From positions 23,943,652-24,007,651 of the forward strand of contig NC_080702.1 in NCBI RefSeq assembly GCF_030445035.2: a DNA stretch of 64,000 nucleotides. The letters run 5' to 3'. This DNA is from Dasypus novemcinctus. Taxonomy: Eukaryota > Chordata > Mammalia > Cingulata > Dasypodidae. Position numbers and translations under genes: made by a program. Shown here piece after piece: positions 62,090 to 64,000 of this stretch. How positions within the stretch are numbered: position 1 is the stretch's first letter; every line of letters begins with the position of its first letter. The notes beneath the pieces are model-generated. The model saw only the letters and a program-made list of their open reading frames with translations. It was not told the DNA's origin and ran no database searches.

Positions 62090-62640
62090 TTCTGCATTTT
62101 TTCCAATCCATCCCACCTCCTAAGAATACTTTTTGTTCTAATTATTTTCCACCTAAGATTGTTTTGCCTGCTAAAGAACTTCATATAATATGTATCACTT
62201 TGGGTTCAGTTTCTTTTGTGCAACACAATGTCTCTGAGAATCATACATTTTACTTTTTATTTTAGTGGCCCATTCTTTTTATTGGCAAATAATAATACAA
62301 TGTATCACTGTATTGAAATACATTTATATAATCCTTTTGAAAGACATTTATGTTGTTTCAAGTCTTTAGCAATGAGTAATAAAGATACAATGAACATTCT
62401 TGTACAAGATTTTGAATTAATATGCTTTCATTTCTCTAGAGTAAATATCTGAGTAGAATTGTTAGTGATATGATAATTGTATGTTTAACTTTATAAGAAA
62501 CTTCAAATCTTTCCTCAAAGTGATCTAACCATTTTATGCTCTCACCAGTAAGATGTGAAAGTTCATTTTACTTTACAACCTCATGAACCTGATTTATTTT
62601 ATCTTTAATTTAGACAGTCAATAGGTGGTTTGTAGGCCTA
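62090..62640 (-). mobile_element. Old L1M-like fragment, minus strand (copy B)
   Basis: Counterpart of 22440-22930: 'gagtaataaagatacaatga', 'gtatgtttaactttataaga' and 'ccattttatgctctcaccag' blocks. Confidence 0.7.
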
Positions 62641-63224
62641 TGTATTTTTTATAAAGAACAGCACATAATGGTTAATTTCATGAGCAATGGAGGCAGGTCA
62701 CATGGGTTCTTTCTCAGGTACATGATAGAGATCCCTATGACTTAAGGGGTTTAAGAGCTGTATGCACAATTGCATGAAAATATCTATGGAAGCATTGGTC
62801 AGCAGAGTTTTGATGGAATTCAATTTTATTCAATTCAATATTATTTAGTATAACATTGTGTTCAAGCCACTGTTATTTTTGTACAGTGGTGGTTATAACA
62901 ATGATCAACATTTGGTCTCTAGCCTTGTAGAGCCTAGGATGTACAGAAATATACAAAAATAAATTTTATAGAACATGTTTTAAAAAATCTACGAATGATT
63001 ATTTTAGAAAGGAAACTCTTAGTTTCAGACAATTAAACTCAAATCCAGAACGGATGTAACAGCTTTGCATTTTTTTTAAGGCCAAAGCAGATAAAAAGAA
63101 GGTATTGGGGGGAGAGTGGATTGTGAGTATGGGCAGTGAAAATACCCGATGCATAGGGTATTAGTTTCCCATAAAATTAGAAGAACACAGGGACCTTGGT
63201 TGCAGATTTTCAAACCCCATGGCT

Positions 63225-63854
63225 TATAGGGCCTTTTTTAGGGAAGTCTTTATGCTATGGACCTTGGAAATGACTACTATAGAAATGAATTTCAGGTGTG
63301 CTCAAAAGAGGGTTAGCATGATTTGTTACTGATACCATGGGGAAGGTAAGTCCATCAGTATTTTCCTCACTGAGAGGTACAGAGTAGAAATATGGATTCA
63401 GGAGCTTGATGAAGTTGCTGTTAAAAGAGTAGAGAATGGTAAATTCTATCACATTGTAGAAAATGGGCAACCCCTCTTCATAATTAAAAAATATCACCAC
63501 AATCAAGAGGGATTCTGTGACATTAAGTGAATAACAGGGGGTGGAAAGAGCTTGATACACACCTTTCTTCAGGGAAGTGGTCTAGAAACCATTCTTGGGA
63601 CAAGCAGAGATTTCCTGTCCTTTCAGGTTGAGTCCCAACATAATCCTATTGCCCACCTGCTCTTCCCTGCTACTCCAACCTCCCAATAATGTCTTCTGCC
63701 ACAGAAGATGTTCTGAACTTGCACAGCCACCAAAGTATCAAATCTGTCAGCATTGTTAGGCAAGTCTTGTTTTTGTTGCATAGATGTCACACATTTTCCA
63801 TCATCCAACTCAGAAAGGTAAGCATGAGCAGTGTCTCTATCAGTTTTATGTCTT
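63225..63854 (-). pseudogene. B30.2 (PRY-SPRY) exon, butyrophilin/TRIM-like, copy B
   Basis: Paralogue of the copy A exon, minus strand, with an acceptor AG just above 63854 in a CTGAAG context. One base is missing after the fourth codon compared with copy A. The frame then reads DDGKCVTSMQ, NNADRFDTLVAVQ, GRRHYWEVGVAGKSRWAIGLCWD and a TGA (about 63625). After further indels the C-terminal part is open at 63560-63255 (MYQALSTP, FFNYEEG, FYNVIEFTILYSF). At least two frameshifts and a stop mean this copy is dead. Confidence 0.8.
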
Positions 63855-64000
63855 CTTCAGGGGAAGGAAGTAGAAATGAAGAAGAAAGAAATTAATTGCA
63901 TGATTTAATATTAAAAACTTTCAATAGCTAAGAGTGGGATCAGAGAAGGAGTGAGAAATAAAGCAGGTAGCATTCAAAGGTCCTCTTCACATATATGGAG

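Larger units (their letters stand above)
55906..64000. repeat. Duplication copy B (pairs with copy A)
   Basis: Aligns with 7716-8117 (56090-56290) and 16446-24650 (56490-64000), reaching the window edge. It lacks the 8.3-kb L1 block and the 17.3-kb L1 of copy A but has its own insertions at 56744, 60000 and 61617. Confidence 0.75.

Noticed and set aside
7716..64000. CRISPR-like or satellite array from the many repeated blocks
   Set aside because: The repeats are dispersed, long, in both orientations and have L1 ends and target-site duplications; there is no regular spacing.

Overview
This window looks like mammalian nuclear DNA with no intact protein-coding gene. It is AT-rich, has no operon-like spacing, and every long reading frame falls in a retroelement or a broken exon. 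Four copies of a tRNA-derived SINE matching my memory of the DAS-III family (7.2, 9.5, 27.6 and 31.3 kb) point to a xenarthran, most likely an armadillo. Two of them have target-site duplications of 13 bp (one mismatch in one), one has 8 bp, and the fourth has no clear duplication.

Layout. 1-2277: a decayed class II (betaretrovirus-like) endogenous retrovirus, dUTPase-protease-RT-RNase H, on +. 2278-7715: a LINE-1 3' part on +, split by an ERVL-MaLR-like provirus (2965-6572, minus) and a SINE. 7716-8117 and 16446 to about 24650: copy A of a diverged duplication, opened by an 8.3-kb block of nested L1 sequence (8118-16445). Copy A ends in a minus-strand B30.2 (PRY-SPRY) exon, with two tiny upstream exon candidates at 25.9-26.1 kb, as in butyrophilin/TRIM genes. 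27.5-34.7 kb: plus-strand L1 3' sequence with a SINE, a second SINE and a small retrocopy. 34.7-38.3 kb: unique sequence with minus-strand L1 fragments. 38.4-55.9 kb: a 5'-inverted L1 (L1-B) that received a full-length minus-strand L1 of about 9.6 kb (L1-C, 40670-50254). 55906-64000: copy B of the duplication, with a second broken B30.2 exon; it runs off the window.

The strongest signals are these. (1) The L1 lineage carries about 2.9 kb between the ORF2 stop and its 3' end, several times the usual mammalian L1 3' UTR. That 3' region makes up much of the window. (2) The two duplication copies carry related LTRs at the same target site but in opposite orientation. (3) One L1 3' copy looks spliced. 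(4) Three L1 blocks have inverted structures, two of them fitting twin priming closely. (5) The B30.2 relic in copy A is broken, as far as visible, by TGA codons that could each derive from CGA.

Family names are from recognition of sequence features; no database search was possible. Edges of repeats are approximate unless a target-site duplication is given.
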